NCBI GenBank assembly: GCA_013153915.1
Contig: JAADDL010000146.1
Span: forward strand, 1-8,675
DNA from: Campylobacterota bacterium
Lineage (GTDB): Bacteria > Campylobacterota > Campylobacteria > Campylobacterales > JALSKU01
DNA length: 8,675 nucleotides
Reading direction: 5' to 3'
The position numbers and the translations under genes were made by a program. Positions 1 through 5,975 of this stretch are shown piece after piece (the first letter of the stretch is position 1; each line of letters opens with the position of its first letter). Under the pieces are notes generated by a model. That model was not told where the DNA came from and ran no database searches. It saw nothing but the letters and a program-made list of their open reading frames with translations.

Positions 1-613
1 TGTGTTTCCTGTATAAAAAGAGAATGATAAATACCAAAAATCCCTCAAGGAACGCTTCGTATAGTTGAGAAGGGTGTCTTAAAGCCCCGCCTACATATAT
101 CCCCCAAGGCTCATCCGTAACTCTTCCTATAAGTCGTTGGTTTAAAAAGTTTCCTATCCTGCCAAATATATATCCAAGAGGTATGGATACCGCGGCGATG
201 TCAAGCAGTAACCAAAAATCTTTTTTGTATCTTTTTGCAAAGAGGTATGAACCGAGTAAAAAGCCTAAAACCGCTCCGTGATAACTCATACCGCTGATAC
301 CGACAAACTTACCGTCCATAAAAGGGTTAAATATCTGCCACGGGTGGGTAAGATAGTAGCTTGTGTGAGGGTCGTAAAAGATGATATATCCAAGTCTTGC
401 TCCCAGTATCACTCCTATCTCGACATATATGAAGTAGTTATCCAGTTCTTGTTCCGTTATAGGAAGTTTATCGTGCTTTACAAGCCATTTTGCTACAAAA
501 AGAGCCGATAAAAGAGCTAAAACATACATTATCCCGTACCAATGTACGCTAATGCTTCCTATCTTAAACGCTATTGGAGAAAAATTTTGGTAGATATGGT
601 TCCAGTAATTCAT
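1..613 (-). CDS. lgt: Prolipoprotein diacylglyceryl transferase (partial, C-terminus outside window)
   Basis: Inner-membrane enzyme that moves a diacylglyceryl group from phosphatidylglycerol to the lipobox cysteine of prolipoproteins, the first step of lipoprotein maturation. The 204 visible residues contain the family landmarks: HWYG (residues 24-27), SYHGA (120-124, His122), GRIGNFLN (161-168, Arg162 and Asn165) followed by GR at 173-174, and RHPSQLYEA (189-197). Hydrophobic segments lie near 26-44, 63-80, 112-127, 138-155 and 190-203, as expected for a polytopic protein. The frame is still open at base 1, so roughly the last quarter is missing. The start ATG (613-611) overlaps the stop of the upstream toxin gene as ATGA, and an AAGAGA ribosome-binding site lies inside that gene. 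Expression is therefore probably coupled to the toxin-antitoxin transcript. The identification is firm. Confidence 0.96.
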   Translation of the reverse strand, partial: MNYWNHIYQNFSPIAFKIGSISVHWYGIMYVLALLSALFVAKWLVKHDKLPITEQELDNYFIYVEIGVILGARLGYIIFYDPHTSYYLTHPWQIFNPFMDGKFVGISGMSYHGAVLGFLLGSYLFAKRYKKDFWLLLDIAAVSIPLGYIFGRIGNFLNQRLIGRVTDEPWGIYVGGALRHPSQLYEAFLEGFLVFIILFLYRKH

Positions 614-882
614 CGATATATCTCTTTTCTTAGCCCGACTCTTAAGATAAGTATAACTATCTTGTCGTCTTCCAATCTAAATAAAACTCTTATCTTTCTT
701 GCGACCACATATCTATACTGATCGTTAAATTTGGAGCCTTTTAGTTGGGTTATTTTTTTGCTATTTTTGAGGGCTTCAAAGTTTTTTTCAAGGTATTCAA
801 GTTTTTTGACGATAAGTTGTCTATCGCTATGTTCAAACTTTTTTAAGTCTTTGACGCTTTGTTCGGAATATCTTAGTATCAT
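610..882 (-). CDS. RelE/ParE-family toxin of a type II toxin-antitoxin pair
   Basis: Ninety residues, the usual length for the RelE/ParE superfamily. Family members are small basic proteins that either cleave ribosome-bound mRNA (RelE type) or poison gyrase (ParE type); the sequence alone does not settle which. The N-terminus has the strand-helix start (MILRYSEQSVKDLKKF). The C-terminal half shows the typical strand pattern YRYVVARKIRVLFRLEDDK (56-74) and the closing signature LRVGLRKEIY (80-89) with Arg81, Arg85, Lys86 and Tyr89. The family often has His where Leu84 stands here. The start ATG overlaps the antitoxin stop (ATGA at 882-879), which fits antitoxin-first translational coupling. 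Its own stop overlaps the lgt start. It is intact, with no sign of decay. Family assignment is strong; target and activity are inferred. Confidence 0.88.
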   Translation of the reverse strand: MILRYSEQSVKDLKKFEHSDRQLIVKKLEYLEKNFEALKNSKKITQLKGSKFNDQYRYVVARKIRVLFRLEDDKIVILILRVGLRKEIYR

Positions 883-1106
883 ATCCCAAGCTCTCTATAA
901 GCTTCTTCTTTTGAGTATGTTTTCATCTTCCCTTCATCTATCTTTTGAGCTATGTCGTCAGCCACTAAAGTATCGGTATAATCAAAATAAAAATCAAGCG
1001 CGTTTTCCACTATCTCTTTTTGGGTTTTTTTCATAATTTTCGCTACACTCTCAAGCTCTTTGGCAAGATTTGAGTCGATATTGAAAAGTTTTTTTGTTGT
1101 CGCCAT
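879..1106 (-). CDS. Ribbon-helix-helix antitoxin (ParD/RelB/CopG-like)
   Basis: Predicted 75-residue antitoxin that would bind the adjacent toxin through its C-terminus and repress its own promoter through an N-terminal ribbon-helix-helix. The start of the protein has a short strand (KKLFNID) followed by two helices, SNLAKELESVAKIMKKT and QKEIVENALDFYFDY. The acidic/amphipathic tail ending KEEAYRELGI is the expected toxin-binding arm. I chose the ATG at 1106-1104 because AGAGG (1119-1115) sits 8 bases upstream. An in-frame ATG at 1145 would add 13 residues, but it lies upstream of the predicted transcription start near 1127 and inside the operator, so it is unlikely to be used. The stop overlaps the toxin start (ATGA). 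Confidence is high for the role, moderate for the exact subfamily. Confidence 0.85.
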   Translation of the reverse strand: MATTKKLFNIDSNLAKELESVAKIMKKTQKEIVENALDFYFDYTDTLVADDIAQKIDEGKMKTYSKEEAYRELGI

Positions 1107-1124
1107 TTTTGTAACCTCTTTTTG

Positions 1125-1156
1125 ATATATACAATTATATATCAATTTGTATATAT
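1125..1156. promoter_or_regulatory. Probable operator: perfect 10-bp inverted repeat in the TA promoter
   Basis: ATATATACAA (1125-1134) and its exact reverse complement TTGTATATAT (1147-1156) flank a 12-base centre. That centre holds a third related half-site, TATATATCAA (1136-1145). The repeat runs across the spacer and -10 box up to the predicted start point, where a bound repressor would block RNA polymerase. Ribbon-helix-helix antitoxins usually bind such repeated half-sites in their own promoter. The sequence is very AT-rich, so some symmetry is expected by chance, but perfect 10-bp arms at this position favour a real operator. Confidence 0.65.
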
Positions 1157-1162
1157 TGTCAA
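1134..1162 (-). promoter_or_regulatory. Consensus sigma-70 promoter of the antitoxin-toxin(-lgt) operon
   Basis: On the minus strand, TTGACA occupies 1162-1157 and TATAAT 1139-1134, with exactly 17 bases between: a perfect match to consensus in both boxes. Transcription would begin near 1127, giving a leader of about 21 bases containing the AGAGG site. The -35 box overlaps the TGA stop (1161-1159) of the upstream Fe-S protein gene, so the module begins immediately at the end of that gene. No terminator separates the two, so read-through from the argF operon is also possible. Confidence 0.82.
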
Positions 1163-2433
1163 GAAAGAGCCTCGGCTATAAGTTCTATCGGATTTTTAAA
1201 TATGACTTTCGAGTCGTTGTAGTGTAAAGAGTTAGTTATCTGCATTCTGCAAGCGCTACACTCCGCACTCACTATATCGGCTTTCGTCTCGTCTATCATA
1301 GCGGCTTTCGGGAGTCCAGCCGCTTTGGCTAAGTGGAACTTTTCGCTTTGCATGGTGACTCCGCCAAATCCGCAACAACGGTTCGGATCGCTCATCTCCG
1401 TCATGGTGTAGTTTTTGGATATAAGTTCTCTTGGCTCTTTATAGACTCCTTGCATCTTTTTGGCGTGACAGGGATCATGATAGGTGATAAGCTCACTCAT
1501 CTTTTTGCCCTTTTTTTCCAAGATTTCGTCAAGATTTGTCTCTTTGTAAAGCCACTCGGTAGCCATGTATATCTTTTTGTTTAGTTTTTCAACTCTAGCC
1601 TTCCACTCGGGTCTGTCGTGAAAAAAGTGAAGATAGTCTTTTTTTAGCATAGCCGAGCAGGTGGCTTCGGGGACTATGACGGCGTCCACATCGTCTATGA
1701 AACTCTCAAAATACTCTATATTGTGCGTAGCTAGATACTCAACCGTATCAAAATCTCCCGTAAAGTATGCGGGAGCGCCGCAACAGAGTTGATTTTTTAT
1801 AAGATAGGCATCGGTTTCGAGCTCTTTTAGTATCTTTAAAAGCGCTTTTCCGATGTCGGTATATGTGTAGTTTGCCAAACATCCTATAAAGATAGCCACT
1901 TTTCTTTTACCGCCGTTTTTTATCACTTCGGGGTATGAGTTTAAAAATGTTTTGCTTTTGGCGGAGGGTAAAAATCTATCCTTTTTGATGATAGGCAGAG
2001 AAAATCTAGGCTCCATAGCTTGCTGTTTTTCGTGTATCTTGAAGCCGCAAGTTTGAAAGACATAACCGAGTTTTGCCATAAGATCCATTATCTTTCTGTG
2101 TCTAAGTAGAAAGAAAAAGGCTTTTTTATACCATGCTAGTCCATATTTTTTTCGTATATCGTCTCTAACTTGCTCTATCACCATATCTACGGGCAGGTCG
2201 TTCGGGCATATCTCGGTACAAGCGGTACATAAAAAACAACTCTCAAATATATCTTTTGCGGTTTTATCAAGCTTTAAATCGCCTCTTTGATAAGCGCCAA
2301 GGAGGTCTAAAAAACCCCTCGGGGAAGTTACCTCGTCGGCATTTACATTGTGGACGGTGCAAACGGGGATACATTTACCGCACTTTATACACTCGTCGCT
2401 TACCGTGTTAAAGGGAAATTTTGTTTGACTCAT
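1159..2433 (-). CDS. GlpC/GlcF-like iron-sulfur electron-transfer protein (two 4Fe-4S, two CCG domains)
   Basis: A 424-residue cytosolic or membrane-peripheral redox protein of the family that includes GlpC, GlcF, LutA/LldE and HdrD. Two ferredoxin-type clusters are visible: Cys15-18-21-25 and Cys66-69-72-76. Two cysteine-rich CCG domains follow: the first with Cys185, Cys217-Cys218-Gly and Cys259; the second with Cys322, Cys353-Cys354-Gly, Cys392 and Cys395. Such proteins pass electrons between a flavin dehydrogenase and quinone or another carrier. No glpA/glpB or glcD/glcE partner is present here, so the glycerol-3-phosphate name often given to homologues is not supported. The start lies 2 bases after the hemN stop, with no strong ribosome-binding site, so coupling to hemN is likely. 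As I recall, the hemN neighbour is kept in H. pylori and C. jejuni. Family is sure; substrate is unknown. Confidence 0.88.
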   Translation of the reverse strand: MSQTKFPFNTVSDECIKCGKCIPVCTVHNVNADEVTSPRGFLDLLGAYQRGDLKLDKTAKDIFESCFLCTACTEICPNDLPVDMVIEQVRDDIRKKYGLAWYKKAFFFLLRHRKIMDLMAKLGYVFQTCGFKIHEKQQAMEPRFSLPIIKKDRFLPSAKSKTFLNSYPEVIKNGGKRKVAIFIGCLANYTYTDIGKALLKILKELETDAYLIKNQLCCGAPAYFTGDFDTVEYLATHNIEYFESFIDDVDAVIVPEATCSAMLKKDYLHFFHDRPEWKARVEKLNKKIYMATEWLYKETNLDEILEKKGKKMSELITYHDPCHAKKMQGVYKEPRELISKNYTMTEMSDPNRCCGFGGVTMQSEKFHLAKAAGLPKAAMIDETKADIVSAECSACRMQITNSLHYNDSKVIFKNPIELIAEALS

Positions 2434-2435
2434 AT

Positions 2436-3806
2436 TTATACCGTTTTGCTAAATCGTCTTTTGGATTCGGGTATCTTTTTAAGATATGCATCAAACGGCA
2501 TTGCTATATTTCTGATAAGCATAGTTCCCGTTTGACTCACTTTTATATGGTTTTCATCTATGCTTATGAGCTCTTCTTTTTCAAACTCTTCAAGCTCTTT
2601 TAGTGCATCGCTAAAGTACTCTTTAAAATCGATACCAAACTCCTTTTCGACCCTTTTTATATCAAGTTTAAAGTTTGCCATAAGCTCCATGATGACCGAC
2701 TTTCTAAGTATATCGTCATCATTTAGTTTGATGCCTCTTTGTACGGGGAGTCGCCCCGCGTCGATAGCCTTTTCGTAAGCTCTCATGTCTTTGATATTTT
2801 GTACATAATGAGATACACCCTCGCCGATACTGGTAAGTCCCACGCCTATCAAGTCCGCTCCGCCTTTTGTGGTATAGCCTTGAAAATTCCTGTGAAGTTC
2901 ACCCTTTTCTATGGCGAGAAAGAGTTCATCTTCGGGTTTTGCAAAGTGGTCCATACCTATCATCTTATAGCCGTTTGAAGTCAAAAAGTCTATGGTATGT
3001 TTTAGTATTTCAAGCTTTGTTTCGGGCTTTGGTAGCGTGGTTTCATCTATTTTTCTCATAGTCTTTTTCATCCAAGGCACATGGGCGTAGTTAAAGATGG
3101 CAAATCTATCGGGGTTTAGAGTCAAGGCTTTTTCAAGTGTTTCGCTAAAAGTTTCAAGGTTTTGATACGGTAAACCGTATATTAAATCCATATTTATAGA
3201 CTTTATATCCGCATTTCTTGCCATTTTAACTGTATTTTCAGTCACTTCGTACGGTTGAATTCTATGAACTGCCTCTTGGACTTTTGGATTGAAGTCTTGG
3301 ACTCCGAAGCTTATCCTATTAAATCCGCCCTCTATCAAAACATCAAGCTGCTTTTTGGTCAAAAATCTAGGGTCTATCTCACAACTTATCTCGGCATCTT
3401 TTGCAAAGTTTTTAAAGTGGCTTCTTATGAGTTTGATGATCCTCTCAAGCTGCTTTTCATCAAAAAATGTAGGAGTTCCGCCTCCGAAATGAAGCTGTAT
3501 AACCTCTCTTGAAGTATCAAGATGTTTTGAAAGAAGCGCAAGCTCCTTTTCAAGATAATCGATGTATCTATTTTTTTTATCCTCTTTTGAAGTATAGACT
3601 ACATTGCACCCGCAAAAGTAGCAAGCGGACCTGCAAAAAGGCAGATGAAAATATAAAGAAAGAGGTCTGTTTTTGTCTTGAGACTCAAGCTCTTTTATAT
3701 ACGCCTTATCGTCAAATCCCTCATGAAACTCGGGAGCCGTCGGATAGCTTGTATATCTCGGTCCGGGTTTGGAATATTTGGAAAATTTTTCAAAGTCTAT
3801 ACTCAT
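2436..3806 (-). CDS. hemN: Oxygen-independent coproporphyrinogen III dehydrogenase
   Basis: Radical-SAM enzyme that oxidatively decarboxylates two propionates of coproporphyrinogen III to give protoporphyrinogen IX without oxygen, a late heme step. Its 456 residues are almost the length of E. coli HemN. The cluster motif is YFHLPFCRSACYFCGC, with Cys58, Cys62 and Cys65 binding the 4Fe-4S cluster and the HemN-typical Cys67 next to them. GGGTPTF (108-114) is the SAM-binding glycine motif. The N-terminal PGPRYTSYPTAPEF (14-27) is typical of true HemN rather than the HemW look-alikes, and the C-terminal HemN_C region is present. The start ATG overlaps the DUF2603 stop (ATGA at 3806-3803), with AGGAG 5 bases upstream. 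The reaction needs an electron donor and acceptor, which makes the adjacent Fe-S protein of interest. Confidence 0.96.
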   Translation of the reverse strand: MSIDFEKFSKYSKPGPRYTSYPTAPEFHEGFDDKAYIKELESQDKNRPLSLYFHLPFCRSACYFCGCNVVYTSKEDKKNRYIDYLEKELALLSKHLDTSREVIQLHFGGGTPTFFDEKQLERIIKLIRSHFKNFAKDAEISCEIDPRFLTKKQLDVLIEGGFNRISFGVQDFNPKVQEAVHRIQPYEVTENTVKMARNADIKSINMDLIYGLPYQNLETFSETLEKALTLNPDRFAIFNYAHVPWMKKTMRKIDETTLPKPETKLEILKHTIDFLTSNGYKMIGMDHFAKPEDELFLAIEKGELHRNFQGYTTKGGADLIGVGLTSIGEGVSHYVQNIKDMRAYEKAIDAGRLPVQRGIKLNDDDILRKSVIMELMANFKLDIKRVEKEFGIDFKEYFSDALKELEEFEKEELISIDENHIKVSQTGTMLIRNIAMPFDAYLKKIPESKRRFSKTV

Positions 3807-4297
3807 AATAACTCCTGAGGCAATTTTTGAGATAAAAGTTTATCCATATTCAAAAATAGATTGGGGTGTTTTTTCTTGATGTCTTGGACAACTTTTTCTA
3901 TATTTATGTTTACTTGATTTTTATCTTTTGAGTTTTTTAGTCTCTTTTTTATCTCATCCATAGCCACTATCCATACATCTTGGAAGTCGATAGGAACATT
4001 TTGCCAAATGGTCTTTTCAAGTTTTAAGTTGAAGTTCTCCTCTTGGGCTTGTCTGAGGGATTTGATGATCTGTAAAAGAGTATCAAGAGATATGATGGTG
4101 TGTATCTTTTGGTCTTTATCTATAGCAAACCAAGGTTCTTCACCGTCCCAGTCTCCGCTTTTTAAAACAAGAAGTTTTTTATCCTCTTCGTCGGTATCTT
4201 CGATATTTAGTATAGTTTTTTCTTTTTTATCGTCGAGTCCTATCTTTTTGGATAGTATTTCTATCTTTTCAAGCGCGTTTATGCTCTCTTTGTTCAT
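3803..4297 (-). CDS. DUF2603 / UPF0763-type conserved protein of unknown function
   Basis: A 164-residue soluble protein with no signal peptide, membrane segment or cysteine. I recognise it as probably the campylobacterial DUF2603 family from its position just before hemN and from the segments LVLKSGDWDGEEPWFAID (43-60) and LEKTIWQNVPIDFQDVWIV (93-111). The rest is charged and largely helical (helices near 70-92 and 108-122, and a lysine-rich stretch near 115-145). The function is unknown. It sits between argF and hemN with ATGA overlaps at both ends, and a strong AGAGGTGAT ribosome-binding site lies 5 bases before its ATG, inside the end of argF. I recall homologues at the same place in C. 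jejuni (Cj0993c) and H. pylori (HP0664). This placement suggests a link to the neighbouring pathways, but nothing in the sequence shows which one. Confidence 0.8.
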   Translation of the reverse strand: MNKESINALEKIEILSKKIGLDDKKEKTILNIEDTDEEDKKLLVLKSGDWDGEEPWFAIDKDQKIHTIISLDTLLQIIKSLRQAQEENFNLKLEKTIWQNVPIDFQDVWIVAMDEIKKRLKNSKDKNQVNINIEKVVQDIKKKHPNLFLNMDKLLSQKLPQELL

Positions 4298-5223
4298 TTA
4301 TCACCTCTATTTTTATCCAGCCACACCATTATACCTTTTTGGGCATGGAGTCTATTTTCGGCTTCTTGAAAAATGACGCTTTGAGGGCTTTCAAGTACCT
4401 CTTCGCTCACCTCTTGACCTCGATATGCGGGGAGACAGTGTAAAAATATAGCATCGTCTTTAGCCAACCTCATAAGGTCGCTATCTACGATATATCCTTG
4501 AAAATCCCTCTCTCTTTGAGCCTTTTCATCCTCTTGTCCCATAGATGCCCAAGTGTCGGTCGTAACGACATCGCACCCTTTTACCGCCTCTTTGGGGTCG
4601 TTTAAGATAACGATCTTAGCTCCGCTAACTTTTGCGTTTTGTAAAGCCGTATGTAGTATATCGTCATTTACTTCATAACCTTTCGGTGTTGCCACTCTTA
4701 GCTCAAATCCAAGCTTTGAAGCGAGCATAAGCCATGAGTGAGCCATGTTGTTTCCGTCACCTATGTATGCAACTTTCGGCTCTTTATCTTTGCCAAGCTC
4801 CATCATAGTCATATAATCCGCCATAAGCTGTACGGGATGGTACTCGTCGGTTAGTCCGTTTATGACGGGAACTTTGGAGTATGAGGCGAACTCTTCTAAG
4901 TCCTTTTGTTTGTATGTTCGTATCATGACCATATCTACCATACGGCTAATGACTCTAGCGGTATCTTTTAGCGGCTCTCCTCGTCCGAGCTGTGTATCTT
5001 TGGAGCTCAAAAATAGAGCATGCCCTCCAAGCTGAGTCATGCCTACTTCAAAGCTAACCCTTGTTCTTGTGCTACTCTTTTCAAATATCATAGCAAGACT
5101 CTTGTCTTTCATTCTGTATTTGATATTGCCGCTTTTTAATTCATCTTTTATCTCTATGGCTAAGTTTAATATCTCTAAAATCTCATCTTTTGTAAAATCG
5201 TTTAGTGTTAAAAAGTGTCTCAT
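4294..5223 (-). CDS. argF: Ornithine carbamoyltransferase
   Basis: Cytosolic enzyme joining carbamoyl phosphate and ornithine to give citrulline in arginine synthesis. With the start chosen here it has 309 residues, close to the family's usual length. Carbamoyl-phosphate binding motif STRTR is at 51-55, QLGRGEP at 78-84, HPVQ at 129-132, the ornithine-loop SMG at 227-229 and catalytic HCLP at 262-265. I prefer ATG 5223-5221, preceded at 9 bases by AGAGGT, because the protein then begins MRHFLTLNDF as expected. An in-frame ATG at 5253 would add ten basic residues and place the ribosome-binding site inside the gene. It is first in the minus-strand operon argF-DUF2603-hemN-glpC-like, and its stop overlaps the next start (ATGA). 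The ornithine loop distinguishes it from aspartate carbamoyltransferase. Confidence 0.96.
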   Translation of the reverse strand: MRHFLTLNDFTKDEILEILNLAIEIKDELKSGNIKYRMKDKSLAMIFEKSSTRTRVSFEVGMTQLGGHALFLSSKDTQLGRGEPLKDTARVISRMVDMVMIRTYKQKDLEEFASYSKVPVINGLTDEYHPVQLMADYMTMMELGKDKEPKVAYIGDGNNMAHSWLMLASKLGFELRVATPKGYEVNDDILHTALQNAKVSGAKIVILNDPKEAVKGCDVVTTDTWASMGQEDEKAQRERDFQGYIVDSDLMRLAKDDAIFLHCLPAYRGQEVSEEVLESPQSVIFQEAENRLHAQKGIMVWLDKNRGDK

Positions 5224-5333
5224 TTGTTGTTTACCTCTCTTTGAAAAAGACATATCATATCTAAAATTGTATAAAAATAAGTTAAGCCTATATTTAAAAA
5301 TTTTTATTTATAGCAAAATAAGTTTTATTTTAC
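5224..5333 (-). promoter_or_regulatory. Promoter region of the argF operon (exact site uncertain)
   Basis: This AT-rich intergenic stretch must carry the argF promoter because the upstream neighbour diverges. The best -10 candidate on the minus strand is TATGAT (5259-5254), which would give a start near 5247 and a leader of about 24 bases. TACAAT (5271-5266) is an alternative. Neither has a good -35 box, which is normal for Campylobacterota. I see no convincing ArgR box. Confidence 0.35.
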
Positions 5334-5339
5334 TATAAT
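5334..5339 (+). promoter_or_regulatory. -10 box of the PAS-protein gene
   Basis: TATAAT matches consensus exactly and lies about 30 bases before the ATG at 5369, with a likely start near 5346. Upstream is a T/A-rich stretch without a clear -35 box, as in many campylobacterial vegetative promoters. AAGGA (5358-5362), 6 bases before the ATG, is the ribosome-binding site. Confidence 0.6.
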
Positions 5340-5368
5340 CCGTAAAAATTTAGCAACAAGGAAAAATT

Positions 5369-5887
5369 ATGAAAAGACCCGAGCCTATTGATGAAGAGAT
5401 CATTCTTGATAATACCAAGTATATAGAGAGTGATACCGATCTAAAAGGCGTTATAACCGACTGTAATGACTATTTTGCAGAGATTTCAAGATATAGCCGA
5501 GAAGAGCTTATAGGACAGCCTCATAGCATCGTAAGACATCCCGATATGCCAAAAGTGGCATTTAAAATCCTTTGGGATAGACTAAAAGCGGGCGAAAATA
5601 TAAATCTAGCGGTTAAAAACTTGGCAAAAGACGGCAGGTACTACTGGGTTTTTACTCACTTTGACTTTAAAAAAGATATAAATACGGGTGAAGTTGTAGG
5701 ATATGTGGCCTATAGAAAGACTATATCCAAAAAAGTTACCGATACTCTTTTGCCGATATATAGAAAATTGGTTGAGATAGAGAAAACCGAAGGCATAGAG
5801 GGCTCTGAAAAGTATCTTAATAATCTATTGGAAGAGCACGGCTTGACTATAGACTCACTTCTTGACGAAATATATAAACTCTACTAA
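5369..5887 (+). CDS. Aer/CetB-type single PAS-domain redox sensor
   Basis: A 172-residue cytosolic protein with one PAS domain at about 20-120 and a helical C-terminal tail. It closely resembles the FAD-binding PAS of the E. coli aerotaxis receptor Aer and C. jejuni CetB. The N-cap and core read LKGVITDCNDYFAEISRYS (25-43), then EELIGQPHSIVRHPDMP (45-61). Arg56, His57, Asp59 and Trp69 match the Aer residues needed for FAD binding. KDGRYYWVFTHFDF (87-100) and GYVAYRKT (111-118) form the closing strands. It has no membrane segment, HAMP or methyl-accepting domain, so it must signal through a partner, by analogy with CetA-CetB energy taxis. No cetA-like gene is visible here. It has its own promoter and a terminator after it, so it is probably transcribed alone. 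FAD binding is a strong inference; the role in taxis is less certain. Confidence 0.85.
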   Translation: MKRPEPIDEEIILDNTKYIESDTDLKGVITDCNDYFAEISRYSREELIGQPHSIVRHPDMPKVAFKILWDRLKAGENINLAVKNLAKDGRYYWVFTHFDFKKDINTGEVVGYVAYRKTISKKVTDTLLPIYRKLVEIEKTEGIEGSEKYLNNLLEEHGLTIDSLLDEIYKLY

Positions 5888-5894
5888 ACAAATA

Positions 5895-5933
5895 CCCCTC
5901 TTTGACTCAAAAGAGGGGATATAAAACTTTTTT
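5895..5933 (+). terminator. Rho-independent terminator after the PAS gene
   Basis: CCCCTCTTT (5895-5903) and AAAGAGGGG (5910-5918) form a perfect 9-bp stem with a 6-base loop, starting 8 bases after the PAS stop codon. Six T residues follow at 5928-5933, separated from the stem by 9 bases, so termination efficiency may be less than maximal. Read on the other strand the hairpin is followed at once by TATTTGTTT, so it might also stop antisense transcripts running on from hemB. Confidence 0.75.
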
Positions 5934-5975
5934 GCTATTTGACGATATTTTTACAAATCAATCCAAGGAATTTCG

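Noticed and set aside
278..511. Plus-strand open frame opposite lgt
   Set aside because: It is the antisense shadow of lgt; it lacks a ribosome-binding site and a recognisable protein, while the minus frame encodes all Lgt motifs.
731..1036. Plus-strand open frame of about 100 codons across the toxin-antitoxin genes
   Set aside because: Low-complexity Ser/Leu/Phe composition typical of the reverse of lysine-rich genes; both minus-strand genes are well supported.
1107..1145. N-terminal extension of the antitoxin from an in-frame ATG at 1145
   Set aside because: It lies upstream of the predicted transcription start and inside the operator; the ATG at 1106 has a proper ribosome-binding site and gives a normal ribbon-helix-helix N-terminus.
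1107..1158. Terminator between the glpC-like gene and the antitoxin
   Set aside because: The inverted repeat here is almost wholly A/T, has a 12-base loop and sits on the promoter; it suits an operator, not a stable terminator stem.
5224..5253. Longer argF start at 5253
   Set aside because: The extra ten residues are not family-like, and the AGAGGT ribosome-binding site for the 5223 start lies within them.
5254..5368. Small RNA gene or ArgR box in the argF/PAS divergent region
   Set aside because: Only AT-rich promoter-like sequence is visible, with no stable hairpin and no convincing ArgR palindrome.
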